Assembly (NCBI GenBank): GCA_907165065.1
Contig: OU015524.1
Coordinates: 25,590,295 to 25,654,294 of the forward strand
Length of the DNA: 64,000 nt
Direction of reading: 5' to 3'
From: Caprimulgus europaeus
Taxonomy: Eukaryota > Chordata > Aves > Caprimulgiformes > Caprimulgidae
Part shown: positions 47,343-64,000 of the stretch, in pieces
How the letters are laid out: each line of letters starts with the position of its first letter
How positions within the stretch are numbered: the first letter of the stretch is position 1
Notes under the pieces: generated by a model
Told to the model about the DNA's origin: nothing
Seen by the model: only the letters and a program-made list of their open reading frames with translations
Database searches by the model: none
Translations under genes and position numbers: made by a program

Positions 47343-49158
47343 ATGTCAAAAAAAAGAAAAATTGACTCTGAGTGCAGGGTATTCCAAGAGCAGGGGACTT
47401 CTGGTTATTTTTTCACAGAGTACAAAGAAAGAGCTGTTTGTCTGATATGCCAGAATTCAGTGTCTGTGTTCAAGGAATACAATTTGCGTTGACTCTACAA
47501 AACTCAACATAAAGATAAATATGATTGTTTGGTCGGACAAGTGAGAAAAGATAAAATATTAGGACTGAAACATGGATTGACAACTCAGCAGCATACTTTT
47601 ATGAAGCAAAAGCAGCTCAATATATCATCACTTCGAGCAAGCTATCAAGTTGCCAAGCTCACAGCGCGCACTGGCAGAGCATTCATAGAGGGAGAAGTTG
47701 TTAAAGAATGCCTTCTTTCTGTTGCCAAAGAGATGTGTCCAGAGAAGGCAGATTTATTTAGTACAGTGAGTCTTTCAGGACCTACAATTACACAAAGGAT
47801 TGAAGAAATGGGGGAAAATTTTAATCTGCAGTTGCAAAACTCCTCAAAAAAACTTTGCTGTTTCTCATTGGCACTCGACAAAAGCAATGATGTTCGTGAT
47901 TCTGCACAACTTCTGATTTTCATTCGTGGGACAAATGATTCTTTCGAGTCACAGAGGAGCTTGCTCCACTGAAAAGCATCAAAGGAACAACTACAGGAGA
48001 GGATATCTATGAGGTTTGCCAAACTATGAATGATTTGGAGCTGGACTGGGGTAAGCTATTCAGTGTGACAACTGATGGTGCTCCTGGCATGGTGGTGTCC
48101 ATGAAAGGAGTGGTTGCACGCATTAACAAAGAGATGGACAAACGCAACCATTCACATCCAATAGCCGTACAGTGCATCATCCACCAACAAGCACTGTGTT
48201 GTAAATCACTGATGTGAATCACTGTAAATCACATGGACTCTGTCATGAAAATTGTGGTTTCTTGTGTTAACTTCATTAGAGCTCATGCACAAAACCACAG
48301 ACAGTTTCAGGAATTTCTGTCTGAGCTAAATGTTCCCTATGAAGATATTCTGTACCACACAGAAGTCTGTTGGCTGAGTCGAGGGAGAGTTTTGAAATGA
48401 TTTTATGGCTTACTTCCACAGGTTTATGATTTTATGCTTTCTAAAAACAAAGAAGTACCAGAGCTCAAAGATGCAGAATGGAAATGGCACCTTGTGTTTC
48501 TGACAGACGTAACAGAGCTACTCAACAGTTTCAATGTCCAACCTCAAGGAAAGGGGAAGCTCCTCTGTGATATGTATTCACATGTGAAAGCATTTCAAGT
48601 CAAATTAGACCTGCTCATTAACCAAGTAAAGGAGGAAAACTTCTGCCATCTCCCCACAACTCAAAACCTGTCTGCAGAAAAACCAGCAGTTGCATTCCCA
48701 AACAAAACATGTATGGATGTACTAGAAATGTTGCAAAAGGAGTTTCAGATTAGATTTAAAGAGCTTTGTCTCCATGAACAGGACATACGGCTTTTCCAGA
48801 ACCCATTTTCTGTTGACATTGAAACTGTTGATTCGATTTACCCAATGGAATTGGCCGAACTACAGATTGTGACTCGCTGAGAGATGCATTCAAATCAAGC
48901 AGCCTTACTGATTTCTATGCATCTCTCCCCTCAGAGACATCTCATCATCTCAGGAACCAGGCACTCAAAACTGCAACTGTCTTTGGCAGCACCTATGTCT
49001 GTGAGCAGACTTTTTCCCAAATGAAACATCTGAAATCTCCAGTCAGATCCAGACTAACTGATGAACACTTGCATCACTTGCTACGACTGGCAGTGACAAA
49101 TATGGAACCTAACACTGACCATCTCATTAGCCAAAAGCAGGCCCATAGTTCACATTGA
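47343..49158 (+). pseudogene. hAT transposase pseudogene (Charlie/GTF2IRD2-like)
   Basis: About 600 codons from ATG at 47343 (MSKKRKIDSECRVF) to TGA at 49156-49158. An N-terminal BED-type zinc finger (CLICQNSVSVFKEYNLR) is followed by a DDE core: first Asp in LALDKSND, second in VTTDGAPGM, a CIIHQQALC motif, and the C-terminal dimerisation region with the likely Glu in YVCEQTFSQMKHLKSP. Five lesions: TGA at 47490 (where relatives have Arg, fitting CGA to TGA), a one-base deletion near 47948, a small duplication/insertion with TGA at 48215-48217, TGA at 48398-48400 (again fitting CGA to TGA), and a frameshift near 48868. A finger His also appears changed to Leu just after the first stop. No active transposase can be made from this copy. 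Confidence 0.93.
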
Positions 49159-49345
49159 AATATTATTTGTTTCTGTTGATTATAATTGTTCTTCATTTTA
49201 AATATTGCATTATTTTCCCTGTTTTTTGTGCACTACTACAAATAAAATACGTGCAGTGTGCGTAGGAATTCGTTCATTTTTTTCCAAACTATAGTCTGGC
49301 CCCCGACAGTGTCTGAGGGACAGTGAACCGGCCCCCTGTTTAAAA

Positions 49346-49361
49346 AGTTTGAGGATCCCTG
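49346..49361 (-). repeat. hAT terminal inverted repeat, right
   Basis: Reads CAGGGATCCTCAAACT on the minus strand. It differs from the left repeat only at base 6. Confidence 0.95.
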
Positions 49362-49369
49362 GCTTAGAT
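49362..49369. repeat. hAT target-site duplication, right copy
   Basis: GCTTAGAT, an exact match to the left copy at 46831-46838. Confidence 0.95.
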
Positions 49370-51559
49370 GAAAGCAAATCTGTCCTTTTTGCAGCAGCAG
49401 CTGCTCAAAGTGACAATGGAACAATAGCTTAAGGCTCTGCAGCCAAGGGACGGTCACTTACTGGGGTACAAGTGCTAACCTGGGGCTTTTTTTCAGGAAA
49501 AAACAACGGGCTTAAAGAGTAGCATAATAAAATACAGCTGAATGTCCTCTACACCAAGCTATGACACTTTGTATTAGCCTTAAGTGGAAGTGTTAGGTGT
49601 TAAGTTCTGTCCAATTGGCTTTAGCAAGCAAGCAAATTAAGCAATTCCAGTTTTCAACTTTCCAAAAAAAAAAAAAAAGATAGCTGGAGAGAGGTGACCA
49701 TCTAACAGTGGAGTCAGGTGGTGCACATGCACTGCTTCAAGTGGGGCTTTGCTTCCAGCTTTGTATAATTTGCAAAATTTACCAGTAATGGCAAGAAAAT
49801 GAGCATAGAATTCAAAGTAATCACAGTGAAACATTAACACAGTGTCCCTCTGCACTAGCAGTGAAAAATTGGTATCACCAGCAGGAATCATATTTTGCAG
49901 TGAGGAGAAAAGCTAAAAGAGGCAGGAGATAAAGGAGAAATCTTCCATTTGCTATAACATTTTATTCATTTGCAATGTTAGAAGGTAGACTTAAAGCCCA
50001 GCCTAGCTAAAATGGTACCTTTGACATGGAACTTGTAGGATTAAGGGTGGTGCTCTGAGAAATCAGATAATCAGAGCTAGATAATCTGAGCCTGGACCAT
50101 CCAATGCAACACAAACTGCAGCCAGCTCGCGCTTCATGCCGTTCCAGAAAAAATACAGCTTTTCTTTCTTACACTGTGTCCCCTTGCTCCCACTTCTGTG
50201 TATTTGCTGATTGAGTTTAAAATCTTTTTTTTTCTTTAAAGGCCTCAAAGCGTCTGTAACGTGTGCCAGCTGCCAGATGTCTCCAAGTCATAGATATTCC
50301 TGCAGAGCCCGGCAGAAGCTAAGATAGCATGCACTTATCTAGCCCCATGACACAGTGCCTTAGAGGGATAACGAAACAGACTTCCAGATACCAGTTTTTC
50401 AAATCCTCACTCCTGGTTTTTAGCAGTTTTGTAAATTCGTTGTCAAAGGTTACAGTAACAATTTTTCTGGGGAAATTGCCAGGGAGCTTTAAGATCTCTT
50501 CAGGTTTAGTCTGTGCTGCTGAATCTAGCAGGAAGTAAACGACCTGGGGTCTTCGTATGTATGGTTGTTGGGGACAGATTTTTATGTGTAAAGACGTAAA
50601 TAAATGCTTCCACGGGATTTTTCAAAATCTGGCAACATTTCAGGGAGAATCACTAGCCTTTTTACAACTCGAGGCGTTTGATTTTTCTCTCCTAACCTGT
50701 CTCTCCCTGGCAGCAGATCCAGGGCTGGCCAGTATATACAGTTCATGAGTGGTTTAAAAGCAGCTTCCATGCCCCAGCTGCATCATACGGGGGGGCAGCA
50801 GGGCTGGGCCCCTCTGGGGTTGTAGGAGTCCCCCAGGTTCCCGGCTGTGTGAGGGGCTGCCGACACTAGGATGCTCTGGGACTTGGTCTGTCACTCCTGC
50901 TGCAATAGTGTCATCACCTGCTTCTGCCCTTCCACTCTTCACGATATCTGGTCACAAAAATGCTGTGGGAGGCAGCAGGTCAGCAGCAGGAAGATGGGGC
51001 TTTTGTGGCAATGTGCGCACAGTCACCTTTCAGCCACAGCCACAGGTCACTCTGTAGCCGAATGGGACTGTGCGTGTGGCCGTGCTGCAGCTGGCTGCGA
51101 TTCCTGCCCGTGCTGTGGGCCTGGCCAAGCGTTACCCAGGAGAGAGCTAGCCGGGCGGTGCCAAAATGCTGTGGGAGCAGTGGTAGCACTTAAAAAGCCT
51201 GAGTGACACCTGGACCAGCATCCTTACCATGCTTCACTTGCTGCTACTGTGAGAAACAGCTTTTCCCCAGCCGTGTGATCATGTGGAAATGTCCTCGTCT
51301 CGGATGTGCCCTGAGATGCGGGGCCTGAGGGTACAGCACCTAACGAGGCGTTACAGCGAGTAAATGCCGGTGCCAGCAAGAAAGCGAGAGATCCAGATTG
51401 GTAAGGGGCAAAGAACAACGCCGTTTAATCCCTGAGTGAAAACCCATCGCCAATTCAATGTTTCAAAGAGTTTAAGACTTGCCAAAGGTTGTATTTGAAC
51501 AGTTGATCTCACTGCTGCCACTGAGCCGTTAATCGGTTTGACCACATAACGCTAAGTAG
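49370..51559. other. Intergenic DNA upstream of KCNH1, no gene recognised
   Basis: GC content rises from about 50760 towards the KCNH1 island. No exon or transposon is recognised. Any distal KCNH1 5' exon would lie in this region, but none is evident. Confidence 0.5.
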
Positions 51560-51733
51560 CGATCGCCATAGGAGAGCGCAGAACGCCAGCCCGGGCGGTG
51601 GAGGTGCCTCCCGGTGAGCTGCCGCCACGGGCTTGTGAGCGGTTTTAAAGCTCTCCGAGTTTCTCAGCCCCCGGGGCGCACCGGTGAGGAGCCGAGCCCT
51701 GCCACAGCCGGACGGGTGACGAGGGCGCTGTGA

Positions 51734-64000
<12,267 letters not shown>

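Larger units (their letters stand above)
46839..49361 (+). mobile_element. hAT/Charlie-type DNA transposon, full length, 2,523 bp
   Basis: A complete element. The left end is CAGGGGTCCTCAAACT and the right end is its inverted copy with one mismatch (CAGGGATCCTCAAACT on the minus strand). Exact 8-bp direct repeats GCTTAGAT flank it at 46831-46838 and 49362-49369, the duplication size of hAT elements. It carries a CpG-rich 5' segment (about 46855-47340) and then a BED-finger/hAT transposase reading frame, now broken. The protein resembles the Charlie-derived transposase domain in GTF2IRD2 and related host genes. Confidence 0.95.

Noticed and set aside
46855..47344. Overlapping GC-rich frames at the start of the hAT element
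   Set aside because: Compositional frames in the CpG-rich leader. The transposase homology begins only at 47343.
47343..49158. A domesticated host gene derived from the hAT transposase
   Set aside because: Five disabling lesions, no introns, and intact transposon ends with a target duplication show an ordinary dead transposon copy.

Overview
The window is vertebrate nuclear DNA, most likely from a bird. Evidence: long AT-rich introns with GT/AG splice sites, three CpG islands, several CR1 non-LTR retrotransposons with the bird/reptile-type 3' end, and two conserved vertebrate genes side by side, RCOR3 and KCNH1. There are no bacterial-style operons, no CRISPR arrays, and I recognised no tRNA or rRNA genes. 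The species cannot be named from the sequence alone.

Layout. 1-3.0 kb is intergenic with one CR1 3' end. 3.0-4.2 kb is a CpG island of uncertain ownership; TRAF5 lies downstream of RCOR3 in other vertebrates, so a TRAF5 promoter is my best guess, but no TRAF5 coding exon is visible. About 5.6-32.8 kb is RCOR3 (REST corepressor 3) on the minus strand. All 12 coding exons could be placed to the base with consistent phases, giving a 545-residue protein with ELM2, SANT1, an LSD1-binding linker, SANT2 and a proline-rich tail. Its promoter CpG island (about 31.2-33.45 kb) contains a perfect TISU/YY1-type element that encodes a tiny upstream ORF. 33.45-51.5 kb is the head-to-head intergenic interval. 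It holds a CR1 3' fragment, two CR1 copies meeting tail-to-tail at about 36431, a perfect 24-unit TTTTA array, an old CR1 remnant, and a complete 2,523-bp hAT/Charlie-type DNA transposon (46839-49361) with an exact 8-bp target duplication. About 51.56-52.78 kb is the KCNH1 (EAG1 potassium channel) promoter island with coding exon 1 on the plus strand. The rest of the window, to 64000, is KCNH1 intron 1.

Functionally, the two genes are divergently transcribed and not obviously related: a chromatin corepressor of the LSD1-HDAC complex and a voltage-gated potassium channel subunit. The most unusual item is the hAT element. It has intact ends and five visible transposase lesions, two of them CGA-to-TGA changes of the kind CpG deamination produces. 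Recently mobile DNA transposons are uncommon in bird genomes. Exon calls rest on my memory of the protein families and on reading splice junctions; no alignment or transcript data were available.
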